This document shows positions 24,791 through 39,001 of a DNA stretch of 64,000 nucleotides, one piece after another. The notes below the pieces were generated by a model. The model searched no databases and had not been told where the DNA came from. It saw nothing but the letters and a program-made list of their open reading frames with translations. This stretch comes from Bathymodiolus brooksi (Eukaryota > Mollusca > Bivalvia > Mytilida > Modiolidae), in contig OY804577.1 in assembly GCA_963680875.1 (NCBI GenBank), forward strand, positions 107,147,906 through 107,211,905. Reading direction: 5' to 3'. A program made the position numbers and the translations under genes. Each line of letters opens with the position of its first letter. Position 1 is the first letter of the stretch.

Positions 24791-27700
24791 AAGTTGAATT
24801 GTGAAAAGATATGGAAGAAAGGCAAGTTGAATAGTGATAAGATATGAACAATATGGAAGAATGGCAAGTTGAATAGTGATAAGATATGGAAAATATGGAA
24901 GAAACCCAAGCTGAAAAGTGAAAAGATATGAAAAATATGGAAGAAAGGCAAGTTGAAAAGTGAAAATATATGAAAAATATGGAAGAAACCAAAGTTGAAT
25001 AGTGAAAAGATATGAAAAATATGGAAGAAGCCAAAGTTGAATAGGGAACAGATGTGTAAATTATGGAAGAAAATTAAGTTGAATAGTGAATTGATTTGAA
25101 AAATATGGAAGAAACCCAAGTTGAATAGTGAATAGATGTGGAAAATACAGAAGAAAAGTAGGTTGAAATGTGAAATGATATGGAAAATATGGAAGAAACC
25201 CAAGTTGAATAGTGAAAAGATATGGACAATATGGAAGAAAGGCAAGTTGAATAGTGAAAATATATGAAAAATATGGAAGAAACCCAAGTTGAATAGTGAA
25301 AATATATGAAAAATATGGAAGAAAACCAAGTTGAATAGTGAAAAGATATGTAAATTATGGATGAAAATTAAGTTGAATAGTGAAATGATATGAAAATATG
25401 GAAGAAACCCAAGTTGAATAGTGAATAGATATGGAAAATACAGAAGAAAAGTAAGTTAAATAGTGAAAAGATATGGAAAATATGGCAGAAAGACAAGTTG
25501 AATAGTGAAAAAATATGAAAAATATGGAAGAAAATTGTGAAATGATATGGATAATATGGAAGAAAAGTAGGTTGAGATGTGAAATATGGAAAATATGGAA
25601 GAAACCCAAGTTGAATAGTGAAAAGATATGGACAATATGGAAGAAAACCAAGTTGAATAGTAAAAATATATGTAAAATATGGAAGAAACCCAAGTTGAAT
25701 AGTGAATATATATGAAAAATATGGAAGAAAACCAAGTTGAATAGTGAAAAGATATGTAAATTATGGATGAAAATTATGTTGAATAGTGAAATGATATGAA
25801 AATATGGAAGAAACCCAAGTTGAATAGTGAATAGATATGGAAAATACAGAAGAAAAGTAAGTTGAATAGTGAAAAGATATGGAAAATATGGCAGAAAGGC
25901 AAGTTGAATAGTGAAATGATATGAAAAATATGGAAGAAGCCAAAGTTGAATAGGGAACAGATGTGTAAATTATGGAAGAAAAATTAAGTTGAATAGTGAA
26001 TTGATTTGAAAAATATGGAAGAAACCCAAATTGAATAGTGAATAGATGTGGAAAATACAGAAGAAAAGTAGGCTGAAATGTGAAATGATATGGAAAATAT
26101 GGAAGAAACCCAAGTTGAATAGTGAAAAGATATGGACAATATGGAAGAAAGGCAAGTTGAATAGTGAAAATATATGAAAAATATGGAAGAAACCCAAGTT
26201 GAATAGTGAAAATATATGAAAAATATGGAAGAAAACCAAGTTGAATAGTGAAAAGATATGTAAATTATGGATGAAAATTAAGTTGAATAGTGAAATGATA
26301 TGAAAATATGGAAGAAGCCCAAGTTGAATAGTGAATAGATATGGAAAATACAGAAGAAAAGTAAGTTGAATAGTGAAAAGATATGGAAAATATGGCAGAA
26401 AAGTAGGTTGAGATGTGAAATGTGGAAAATATGGAAGAAACCCAAGTTGAATAGTGAAAAGATATGAAATATATGGAAGAAGCCAAAGTTGAATAGGGAA
26501 CAGATGTGTAAATTATGGAAGAAAATTAAGTTGAATAGTGAAATGATATGGAAAATATGGAAGAAAAGTAGGTTGAGATGTGAAATATGGAAAATATGGA
26601 AGAAACCCAAGTTGAATAGTGAAAAAATATGGACAATATGGAAGAAAGGCAAGTTGAATAGTAAAAATATATGAAAAATATGGAAGAAACCCAAGTTGAA
26701 TAGTGAAAATATATGAAAAATATGGAAGAAAACCAAGTTGAATAGTGAAAAGATATGTAAATTATGGATGAAAATTAAGTTGAATAGTGAAATGATATGA
26801 AATTATGGAAGAAACCCAAGTTGATTAGTGAATAGATATGGAAAATACAGAAGAAAAGTAAGTTGAATAGTGAAAAGATATGGAAAATATGGCAGAAAGG
26901 CAAGTTGAATAGTGAAAAGATATGAAAAATATGGAAGAAAATTGTGAAATGATATGGAAAATATGGAAGAAAGGCAAGTCGAATAGTGATAAGAAATGGA
27001 CAATATGGAAGAAAGGCAAGTTGAATAGTGAAAAGAGATGGAAAATACAGAAGAAAAGTAAGTTGAGTAGTGAAAAGATATGGAAATTAATGAAGAAAAG
27101 TAAGTTGAATAGTGAAAAGATTTGGAAAATATGGAAGAAAGATAAATTGAATAGTGAAATGAGTTGGACAATATGGAAGAAAGGCAAGTTGAATAGTGAA
27201 AAGATATGACAAAATATGGAAGAAACCCAAGTTGAATAGTGAAAAGAGATGGAAAATATGGAAGAAAAGTAAGTTGAAGAGTGAAAAGATATGAAAAATA
27301 TGGAAGAAACCCAAGTTGAATAGTGAAAAGATATGGAAAATACAGAAGAAAAGTAAGTTGAATTGTGAAAAGATATGGAAGAAAGGCAAGTTGAATGGTG
27401 ATAAGATATGAACAATATGGAAGAATGGCAAGTTGAATAGTGATAAGATATGGAAAATATGGAAGAAACCCAAGTTGAATAGTGAATAGATATGCAAAAT
27501 ACAGAAGAAAAGTAAGTTGAATAGTGAAAAGATATGGAAAATATGGCAGAAAGACAAGTTGAATAGTGAAAAAATATGAAAAATATGGAAGAAACCCAAG
27601 TTGAATAGTGAATAGATATGCAAAATACAGAAGAAAATTAAGTTGAATAGTGAAATGATATGGAAAATATGGAAGAAAAGTAGTTTGAGATGTGAAATAT

Positions 27701-28428
27701 GGAAAATATGGAAGAAACCCAAGTTGAATAGTGAAAAGATATTGACAATATGGAAGAAAGGCAAGTTGAATAGTAAAAATATATGATAAATATGGAAGAA
27801 ACCCAAGTTGAATAGTGACAATATATGAAAAATATGGAAGAAAACCAAGTTGAATAGTGAAAAGATATGTAAATTATGGATGAAAATTAAGTTGAATAGT
27901 GAAATGATATGAAAATATGGAAGAAACCCAAGTTGAATAGTGAATAGATATGGAAAATACAGAAGAAAAGTAAGTTGAATAGTGAAAAGATATGGAAAAT
28001 ATGGCAGAAAGGCAAGTTGAATAGTGAAAAGATATGAAAAATATGGAAGAAGCCAAAGTTGAATAGGGAACAGATGTGTAAACTATGGAAGAAAATTAAG
28101 TTGAATAGTGAAAAGATTTGGAAAATATGGAAGAAAGATAAATTGAATAGTGAAATGATTTGGACAATATGGAAGAAAGGCAAGTTGAATAGTGAAAAGA
28201 TATGGACAATATGGAAGAAAGGCAAGTTGAATAGTAAAAATATATGAAAAATATGGAAGAAACCCAAGTTGAATAGTGAAAATATATGAAAAATATGGAA
28301 GAAAACCAAGTTGAATAGTGAAAAGATATGTAAATTATGGATGAAAATTAAGTTGAATAGTGAAATGATATGAAATTATGGAAGAAACCCAAGTTGATTA
28401 GTGAATAGATATGGAAAATACAGAAGAA

Positions 28429-31400
28429 AAGTAAGTTGAATAGTGAAAAGATATGGAAAATATGGCAGAAAGGCAAGTTGAATAGTGAAAAGATATGAAA
28501 AATATGGAAGAAAATTGTGAAATGATATGGAAAATATGGAAGAAAGGCAAGTCGAATAGTGATAAGAAATGGACAATATGGAAGAAAGGCAAGTTGAATA
28601 GTGAAAAGAGATGGAAAATACAGAAGAAAAGTAAGTTGAGTAGTGAAAAGATATGGAAATTAATGAAGAAAAGTAAGTTGAATAGTGAAAAGATTTGGAA
28701 AATATGGAAGAAAGATAAATTGAATAGTGAAATGAGTTGGACAATATGGAAGAAAGGCAAGTTGAATAGTGAAAAGATATGACAAAATATGGAAGAAACC
28801 CAAGTTGAATAGTGAAAAGAGATGGAAAATACAGAAGAAAAGTAAGTTGAGTAGTGAAAAGATATGGAAATTAATGAAGAAAAGTAAGTTGAATAGTGAA
28901 AAGATTTGGAAAATATGGAAGAAAGATAAATTGAATAGTGAAATGATTTGGACAATATGGAAGAAAGGCAATTTGAATAGTGAAAAGATATGAAAAATAT
29001 GGAAGAAACTCAAGTTGAATAGTGAAAAGATATGGAAATTATGGAAGAAAAGTAAGTTGAAGAGTGAAAAGATATGAAAAATATGGAAGAAACCCAAGTT
29101 GAATAGTGAAAAGATATGGAAAATACAGAAGAAAAGTAAGTTGAATTGTGAAAAGATATGGAAGAAAGGCAAGTTGAATGGTGATAAGATATGAACAATA
29201 TGGAAGAATGGCAAGTTGAATAGTGATAAGATATGGAAAATATGGAAGAAACCCAAGTTGAATAGTGAATAGATATGCAAAATACAGAAGAAAAGTAAGT
29301 TGAATAGTGAAAAGATATGGAAAATATGGCAGAAAGACAAGTTGAATAGTGACAAAATATGAAAAATATGGAAGAAACCCAAGTTGAATAGTGAATAGAT
29401 ATGCAAAATACAGAAGAAAATTAAGTTGAATAGTGAAATGATATGGAAAATATGGAAGAAAAGTAGTTTGAGATGTGAAATATGGAAAATATGGAAGAAA
29501 CCCAAGTTGAATAGTGAAAAGATATTGACAATATGGAAGAAAGGCAAGTTGAATAGTAAAAATATATGATAAATATGGAAGAAACCCAAGTTGAATAGTG
29601 ACAATATATGAAAAATATGGAAGAAAACCAAGTTGAATAGTGAAAAGATATGTAAATTATGGATGAAAATTAAGTTGAATAGTGAAATGATATGAAAATA
29701 TGGAAGAAACCCAAGTTGAATAGTGAATAGATATGGAAAATACAGAAGAAAAGTAAGTTGAATAGTGAAAAGATATGGAAAATATGGCAGAAAGGCAAGT
29801 TGAATAGTGAAAAGATATGAAAAATATGGAAGAAGCCAAAGTTGAATAGGGAACAGATGTGTAAACTATGGAAGAAAATTAAGTTGAATAGTGAAATGAT
29901 ATGAAAATATGGAAGAAACCCAAGTTGAATAGTGAAAAGATATGGACAATATGGAAGAAAGGCAAGTTGAATAGTGAAAATATATGAAAAATATGGAAGA
30001 AACCCAAGTTGAATAGTGAAAATATATGAAAAATATGGAAGAAAACCAAGTTGAATAGTGAAAAGATATGAAAATATGGAAGAAACCCAAGTTGAATAGT
30101 GAATAGATATGGAAAATACAGAAGAAAAGTAAGTTGAATAGTGAAAAGATATGGAAAATATGGCAGAAAGACAAGTTGAATAGTGAAAAAATATGAAAAA
30201 TATGGAAGAAAATTGTGAAATGATATGGAAAATATGGAAGAAAAGTAGTTTGAGATGTGAAATATGGAAAATATGGAAGAAACCCAAGTTGAATAGTGAA
30301 AAGATATTGACAATATGGAAGAAAGGCAAGTTGAATAGTAAAAATATATGATAAATATGGAAGAAACCCAAGTTGAATAGTGACAATATATGAAAAATAT
30401 GGAAGAAAACCAAGTTGAATAGTGAAAAGATATGTAAATTATGGATGAAACTTAAGTTGAATAGTGAAATGATATGAAAATATGGAAGAAACCCAAGTTG
30501 AATAGTGAATAGATATGGAAAATACAGAAGAAAAGTAAGTTGAATAGTGAAAAGATATGGAAAATATGGCAGAAAGGCAAGTTGAATAGTGAAAAGATAT
30601 GAAAAATATGGAAGAAGCCAAAGTTGAATAGGGAACAGATGTGTAAACTATGGAAGAAAATTAAGTTGAATAGTGAAATGATATGAAAATATGGAAGAAA
30701 CCCAAGTTGAATAGTGAATAGATATGGAAAATACAGAAGAAAAGTAAGTTGAATATTGAAAAGATATGGAAAATATGGCAGAAAGGCAAGTTGAATAGTG
30801 AAAATATATGAAAAATATGGAAGAAAATTGTGAAATGATATGGAAAATATGGAAGAAAGGCAAGTCGAATTGTGATAAGAAATGGACAATATGGAAGAAA
30901 GGCAAGTTGAATAGTGAAAAGAGATGGAAAATACAGAAGAAAAGTAAGTTGAGTAGTGAAAAGATATGGAAATTAATGAAGAAAAGTAAGTTGAATAGTG
31001 AAAAGATTTGGAAAATATGGAAGAAAGATAAATTGAATAGTGAAATGATTTGGACAATATGGAAGAAAGGCAAGTTGAATAGTGAAAAGATATGGAAATT
31101 ATGGAAGAAAAGTAAGTTGAAGAGTGAAAAGATATGAAAAATATGGAAGAAACCCAAGTTGAATAGTGAAAAGATATGGAAAGTACAGAAGAAAAGTAAG
31201 TTGAATTGTGAAAAGATATGGAAGAAAGGCAAGTTGAATAGTGATAAGATATGAACAATATGGAAGAATGGTAAGTTGAATAGTGATAAGATATGGAAAA
31301 TATGGAAGAAAGCAAGTTGAAGAGTGAAAAGATATGAAAAATATAGAAGAAACCAAAGTTGAATAGTGAAAAGATATGAAAAATATGGTAGAATCCAAAG

Positions 31401-34400
31401 TTGAATAGGGAACAGATGTGTAAATTATGGAAGAAAATTAAGTTGAATAGTGAAATGATATGAAAAATATGGAAGAAGCCAAAGTTGAATAGGGAACAGA
31501 TGTGTAAATTATGGAAGAAAATTAAGTTGAATAGTGAAATGATATGGAAAATATGGAAGAAAAGTAGGTTGAGATGTGAAATATGGAAAATATGGAAGAA
31601 ACCCAAGTTGAATAGTGAAAAAATATAGACAATATGGAAGAAAGGCAAGTTGAATAGTAAAAATATATGAAAAATATGGAAGAAACCCAAGTTGAATAGT
31701 GATAAGATATGGAACAATATGGAAGAATGGTAAGTTGAATAGTGATAAGATATGGAAAATATGGAAGAAAGGCAACTTGAAGATTGAAAAGATATGAAAA
31801 ATATGGAAGAAACCCAAGTTGAATAGTGAAAAGATATGGAAAATACAGAAGAAAAGTAAGTTGAATTGTGAAAAGATATGGAAGAAAGGCAAGTTGAATA
31901 GTGATAAGATATGAACAATATTGAAGAATGGCAAGTTGAATAGTGATAAGATATGGAAAATATGGAAGAAACCCAAGCTGAATAGTGAAAATATATGAAA
32001 AATATGGAAGAAAATTGTGAAATGATATGGAAAATATGGAAGAAAAGTAGGTTGAGATGTGAAATATGGAAAATATGGAAGAAACCCAAGTTGAATAGTG
32101 AAAAGATATGGACAATATGGAAGAAAACCAAGTTGAATAGTAAAAATATATGTAAAATATGGAAGAAACCCAAGTTGAATAGTGAAAAGATATGGAAAAT
32201 ACAGAAGAAAAGTAAGTTGAATAGTGAAAAGATATGGAAAATATGGCAGAAAGGCAAGTTGAATAGTGAAAAAATATGAAAAATATGGAAGAAAATTGTG
32301 AAATGATATGGAAAATATGGAAGAAAAGTAGTTTGAGATGTGAAATATGGAAAATATGGAAGAAACCCAAGTTGAATAGTGAATAGATATGGAAAGTACA
32401 GAAGAAAAGTAAGTTGAATTGTGAAAAGATATGGAAGAAAGGAAAGTTGAATAGTGATAAGATATGAACAATATGGAAGAATGGTAAGTTGAATAGTGAT
32501 AAGATATGGAACAATATGGAAGAATGGTAAGTTGAATAGTGATAAGATATGGAAAATATGGAAGAAAGGCAAGTTGAAGATTGAAAAGATATGAAAAATA
32601 TGAAAGAATCCCAAGTTGAATAGTGAAAAGATATGGAAAATACAGAAGAAAAGTAAGTTGAATTGTGAAAAGATATGGAAGAAAGGCAAGTTGAATAGTG
32701 ATAAGATATGAACAATATGGAAGAATGGCAAGTTGAATAGTGATAAGATATGGAAAATATGGAAGAAACCCAAGCTGAAAAGTGAAAAGATATGAAAAAT
32801 ATGGAAGAAAGGCAAGTTGAAAAGTGAAAATATATGAAAAATATGGAAGAAACCAAAGTTGAATAGTGAAAAGATATGAAAAATATGGAAGAAGCCAAAG
32901 TTGAATAGGGAACAGATGTGTAAATTATGGAAGAAAATTAAGTTGAATAGTGAATTGATTTGAAAAATATGGAAGAAACCCAAGTTGAATAGTGAATAGA
33001 TGTGGAAAATACAGAAGAAAAGTAGGTTGAAATGTGAAATGATATGGAAAATATGGAAGAAACCCAAGTTGAATAGTGAAAAGATATGGACAATATGGAA
33101 GAAAGGCAAGTTGAATAGTGAAAATATATGAAAAATATGGAAGAAACCCAAGTTGAATAGTGAAAATATATGAAAAATATGGAAGAAAACCAAGTTGAAT
33201 AGTGAAAAGATATGTAAATTATGGATGAAAATTAAGTTGAATAGTGAAATGATATGAAAATATGGAAGAAACCCAAGTTGAATAGTGAATAGATATGGAA
33301 AATACAGAAGAAAAGTAAGTTAAATAGTGAAAAGATATGGAAAATATGGCAGAAAGACAAGTTGAATAGTGAAAAAATATGAAAAATATGGAAGAAAATT
33401 GTGAAATGATATGGAAAATATGGAAGAAAAGTAGGTTGAGATGTGAAATATGGAAAATATGGAAGAAACCCAAGTTGAATAATGAAAAGATATGGACAAT
33501 ATGGAAGAAAACCAAGTTGAATAGTAAAAATATATGTAAAATATGGAAGAAACCCAAGTTGAATAGTGAATATATATGAAAAATATGGAAGAAAACCAAG
33601 TTGAATAGTGAAAAGATATGTAAATTATGGATGAAAATTAAGTTGAATAGTGAAATGATATGAAAATATGGAAGAAACCCAAGTTGAATAGTGAATAGAT
33701 ATGGAAAATACAGAAGAAAAGTAAGTTGAATAGTGAAAAGATATGGAAAATATGGCAGAAAGGCAAGTTGAATAGTGAAATGATATGAAAAATATGGAAG
33801 AAGCCAAAGTTGAATAGAGAACAGATGTGTAAATTATGGAAGAAAAATTAAGTTGAATAGTGAATTGATTTGAAAAATATGGAAGAAACCCAAGTTGAAT
33901 AGTGAATAGATGTGGAAAATACAGAAGAAAAGTAGGCTGAAATGTGAAATGATATGGAAAATATGGAAGAAACCCAAGTTGAATAGTGAAAAGATATGGA
34001 CAATATGGAAGAAAGGCAAGTTGAATAGTGAAAATATATGAAAAATATGGAAGAAACCCAAGTTGAATAGTGAAAATATATGAAAAATATGGAAGAAAAC
34101 CAAGTTGAATAGTGAAAAGATATGTAAATTATGGATGAAAATTAAGTTGAATAGTGAAATGATATGAAAATATGGAAGAAGCCCAAGTTGAATAGTGAAT
34201 AGATATGGAAAATACAGAAGAAAAGTAAGTTGAATAGTGAAAAGATATGGAAAATATGGCAGAAAAGTAGGTTGAGATGTGAAATATGGAAAATATGGAA
34301 GAAACCCAAGTTGAATAGTGAAAAGATATGAAATATATGGAAGAAGCCAAAGTTGAATAGGGAACAGATGTGTAAATTATGGAAGAAAATTAAGTTGAAT

Positions 34401-35121
34401 AGTGAAATGATATGGAAAATATGGAAGAAAAGTAGGTTGAGATGTGAAATATGGAAAATATGGAAGAAACCCAAGTTGAATAGTGAAAAAATATGGACAA
34501 TATGGAAGAAAGGCAAGTTGAATAGTAAAAATATATGAAAAATATGGAAGAAACCCAAGTTGAATAGTGAAAATATATGAAAAATATGGAAGAAAACCAA
34601 GTTGAATAGTGAAAAGATATGTAAATTATGGATGAAAATTAAGTTGAATAGTGAAATGATATGAAAATATGGAAGAAACCCAAGTTGAATAGTGAATAGA
34701 TATGGAAAATACAGAAGAAAAGTAAGTTGAATAGTGAAAAGATATGGAAAATATGGCAGAAAGGCAAGTTGAATAGTGAAAAGATATGAAAAATATGGAA
34801 GAAAATTGTGAAATGATATGGAAAATATGGAAGAAAGGCAAGTCGAATAGTGATAAGAAATGGACAATATGGAAGAAAGGCAAGTTGAATAGTGAAAAGA
34901 GATGGAAAATACAGAAGAAAAGTAAGTTGAGTAGTGAAAAGATATGGAAATTAATGAAGAAAAGTAAGTTGAATAGTGAAAAGATTTGGAAAATATGGAA
35001 GAAAGATAAATTGAATAGTGAAATGAGTTGGACAATATGGAAGAAAGGCAAGTTGAATAGTGAAAAGATATGACAAAATATGGAAGAAACCCAAGTTGAA
35101 TAGTGAAAAGAGATGGAAAAT
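28429..35121. repeat. HOR-II copy 2, truncated (about 6.7 kb)
   Basis: It follows copy 1 up to about 35,121 with the length differences noted for that copy. From about 34,558 it also matches 17,945 onward, so its 3' end merges into the 2.46-kb block. A 637-bp piece at 28,193-28,830 also matches 26,620-27,257 (shift 1,573 bp), shown by the rare GTTGATTAGTGAATAG at both 26,822 and 28,395. No gene is seen. Confidence 0.82.
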
Positions 35122-37018
35122 ACAGAAGAAAAGTAAGTTGAGTAGTGAAAAGATATGGAAATTAATGAAGAAAAGTAAGTTGAATAGTGAAAAGATTTGG
35201 AAAATATGGAAGAAAGATAAATTGAATAGTGAAATGATTTGGACAATATGGAAGAAAGGCAATTTGAATAGTGAAAAGATATGAAAAATATGGAAGAAAC
35301 TCAAGTTGAATAGTGAAAAGATATGGAAATTATGGAAGAAAAGTAAGTTGAAGAGTGAAAAGATATGAAAAATATGGAAGAAACCCAAGTTGAATAGTGA
35401 AAAGATATGGAAAATACAGAAGAAAAGTAAGTTGAATTGTGAAAAGATATGGAAGAAAGGCAAGTTGAATGGTGATAAGATATGAACAATATGGAAGAAT
35501 GGCAAGTTGAATAGTGATAAGATATGGAAAATATGGAAGAAACCCAAGTTGAATAGTGAATAGATATGGAAAATACAGAAGAAAAGTAAGTTGAATAGTG
35601 AAAAGATATGGAAAATATGGCAGAAAGACAAGTTGAATAGTGAAAAAATATGAAAAATATGGAAGAAAATTGTGAAATGATATGGAAAATATGGAAGAAA
35701 AGTAGTTTGAGATGTGAAATATGGAAAATATGGAAGAAACCCAAGTTGAATAGTGAAAAGATATTGACAATATGGAAGAAAGGCAAGTTGAATAGTAAAA
35801 ATATATGATAAATATGGAAGAAACCCAAGTTGAATAGTGACAATATATGAAAAATATGGAAGAAAACCAAGTTGAATAGTGAAAAGATATGTAAATTATG
35901 GATGAAAATTAAGTTGAATAGTGAAATGATATGAAAATATGGAAGAAACCCAAGTTGAATAGTGAATAGATATGGAAAATACAGAAGAAAAGTAAGTTGA
36001 ATAGTGAAAAGATATGGAAAATATGGCAGAAAGGCAAGTTGAATAGTGAAAAGATATGAAAAATATGGAAGAAGCCAAAGTTGAATAGGGAACAGATGTG
36101 TAAACTATGGAAGAAAATTAAGTTGAATAGTGAAATGATATGAAAATATGGAAGAAACCCAAGTTGAATAGTGAATAGATATGGAAAATACAGAAGAAAA
36201 GTAAGTTGAATAGTGAAAAGATATGGAAAATATGGCAGAAAGGCAAGTTGAATAGTGAAAAGATATGAAAAATATGGAAGAAAATTGTGAAATGATATGG
36301 AAAATATGGAAGAAAAGCAAGTCGAATTGTGATAAGAAATGGACAATATGGAAGAAAGGCAAGTTGAATAGTGAAAAGAGATGGAAAATACAGAAGAAAA
36401 GTAAGTTGAGTAGTGAAAAGATATGGAAATTAATGAAGAAAAGTAAGTTGAATAGTGAAAAGATTTGGAAAATATGGAAGAAAGATAAATTGAATAGTGA
36501 AATGATTTGGACAATATGGAAGAAAGGCAAGTTGAATAGTGAAAAGATATGGAAATTATGGAAGAAAAGTAAGTTGAAGAGTGAAAAGATATGAAAAATA
36601 TGGAAGAAACCCAAGTTGAATAGTGAAAAGATATGGAAAGTACAGAAGAAAAGAAAGTTGAATTGTGAAAAGATATGGAAGAAAGGCAAGTTGAATAGTG
36701 ATAAGATATGAACAATATGGAAGAATGGTAAGTTGAATAGTGATAAGATATGGAAAATATGGAAGAAAGCAAGTTGAAGAGTGAAAAGATATGAAAAATA
36801 TAGAAGAAACCAAAGTTGAATAGTGAAAAGATATGAAAAATATGGAAGAAGCCAAAGTTGAATAGGGAACAGATGTGTAAATTATGGAAGAAAATTAAGT
36901 TGAATAGTGAAATGATATGAAAAATATGGAAGAAGCCAAAGTTGAATAGGGAACAGATGTGTAAATTATGGAAGAAAATTAAGTTGAATAGTGAAATGAT
37001 ATGGAAAATATGGAAGAA
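34558..37018. repeat. 2.46-kb block, right copy
   Basis: This is the 16,613-bp-distant counterpart of 17,945-20,405. It differs by a few substitutions, for example GAAAAGCAAGTCG near 36,312 against GAAAGGCAAGTCG, and AAAGAAAGTTG near 36,652. It shows that distant parts of the array share a segment more recently than their intervening sequence does. Confidence 0.83.
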
Positions 37019-39001
37019 AAGTAGGTTGAGATGTGAAATATGGAAAATATGGAAGAAACCCAAGTTGAATAGTGAAAAAATATAGACAATATGGAAGAAA
37101 GGCAAGTTGAATAGTAAAAATATATGATAAATATGGAAGAAACCCAAGTTGAATAGTGAATAGATGTGGAAAATACAGAAGAAAAGTAGGTTGAAATGTG
37201 AAATGATATGGAAAATATGGAAGAAACCCAAGTTGAATAGTGAAAAGATATGGACAATATGGAAGAAAGGCAAGTTGAATAGTGAAAATATATGAAAAAT
37301 ATGGAAGAAACCCAAGTTGAATAGTGAAAATATATGAAAAATATGGAAGAAAACCAAGTTGAATAGTGAAAAGATATGAAAATATGGAAGAAACCCAAGT
37401 TGAATAGTGAATAGATATGGAAAATACAGAAGAAAAGTAAGTTGAATAGTGAAAAGATATGGAAAATATGGCAGAAAGACAAGTTGAATAGTGAAAAAAT
37501 ATGAAAAATATGGAAGAAAATTGTGAAATGATATGGAAAATATGGAAGAAAAGTAGTTTGAGATGTGAAATATGGAAAATATGGAAGAAACCCAAGTTGA
37601 ATAGTGAAAAGATATTGATAATATGGAAGAAAGGCAAGTTGAATAGTAAAAATATATGATAAATATGGAAGAAACCCAAGTTGAATAGTGACAATATATG
37701 AAAAATATGGAAGAAAACCAAGTTGAATAGTGAAAAGATATGTAAATTATGGATGAAACTTAAGTTGAATAGTGAAATGATATGAAAATATGGAAGAAAC
37801 CCAAGTTGAATAGTGAATAGATATGGAAAATACAGAAGAAAAGTAAGTTGAATAGTGAAAAGATATGGAAAATATGGCAGAAAGGCAAGTTGAATAGTGA
37901 AAAGATATGAAAAATATGGAAGAAGCCAAAGTTGAATAGGGAACAGATGTGTAAACTATGGAAGAAAATTAAGTTGAATAGTGAAATGATATGAAAATAT
38001 GGAAGAAACCCAAGTTGAATAGTGAATAGATATGGAAAATACAGAAGAAAAGTAAGTTGAATAGTGAAAAGATATGGAAAATATGGCAGAAAGGCAAGTT
38101 GAATAGTGAAAAGATATGAAAAATATGGAAGAAAATTGTGAAATGATATGGAAAATATGGAAGAAAGGCAAGTCGAATTGTGATAAGAAATGGACAATAT
38201 GGAAGAAAGGCAAGTTGAATAGTGAAAAGAGATGGAAAATACAGAAGAAAAGTAAGTTGAGTAGTGAAAAGATATGGAAATTAATGAAGAAAAGTAAGTT
38301 GAATAGTGAAAAGATTTGGAAAATATGGAAGAAAGATAAATTGAATAGTGAAATGATTTGGACAATATGGAAGAAAGGCAAGTTGAATAGTGAAAAGATA
38401 TGGAAATTATGGAAGAAAAGTAAGTTGAAGAGTGAAAAGATATGAAAAATATGGAAGAAACCCAAGTTGAATAGTGAAAAGATATGGAAAGTACAGAAGA
38501 AAAGTAAGTTGAATTGTGAAAAGATATGGAAGAAAGGCAAGTTGAATAGTGATAAGATATGAACAATATGGAAGAATGGTAAGTTGAATAGTGATAAGAT
38601 ATGGAAAATATGGAAGAAAGCAAGTTGAAGAGTGAAAAGATATGAAAAATATAGAAGAAACCAAAGTTGAATAGTGAAAAGATATGAAAAATATGGAAGA
38701 AGCCAAAGTTGAATAGGGAACAGATGTGTAAATTATGGAAGAAAATTAAGTTGAATAGTGAAATGATATGAAAAATATGGAAGAAGCCAAAGTTGAATAG
38801 GGAACAGATGTGTAAATTATGGAAGAAAATTAAGTTGAATAGTGAAATGATATGGAAAATATGGAAGAAAAGTAGGTTGAGATGTGAAATATGGAAAATA
38901 TGGAAGAAACCCAAGTTGAATAGTGAAAAAATATAGACAATATGGAAGAAAGGCAAGTTGAATAGTAAAAATATATGAAAAATATGGAAGAAACCCAAGT
39001 T
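35540..39001. repeat. 1,851-bp tandem duplication
   Basis: About 35,540-37,150 matches 37,391-39,001 at a constant 1,851-bp shift, including cassettes at 36,265 and 38,116 and the pair of 84-bp modules after each. The interval 37,151-37,390 between them comes from another module, with TAGATGTGG and AGGTTGAAATG. Confidence 0.82.

Larger units (their letters stand above)
20406..28428. repeat. HOR-II copy 1 (about 8.0 kb)
   Basis: Start of the largest repeating unit. It matches 28,429 onward at 8,023 bp, then at 8,108 bp after an 84-bp difference near 23,410, then at 7,864 bp after a 244-bp difference near 24,550. The match ends near 27,257, where this copy jumps from the cassette leader directly to a TATGGAAGAAAAGTAAGTTGAAG monomer and then follows 21,018-21,816 at a shift of 6,240 bp. 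No gene is seen. Confidence 0.83.

Noticed and set aside
30452..33193. 913-codon open frame on the minus strand (similar ones at 50,978-53,719, 22,428-25,034, 12,195-14,498 and 13,871-16,174)
   Set aside because: The repeat consensus lacks stops in all minus frames, overlapping frames are equally open, the product is only a 14-residue hydrophobic period, and frame-shifting monomer variants are common. No start context, domain or composition change supports a gene.
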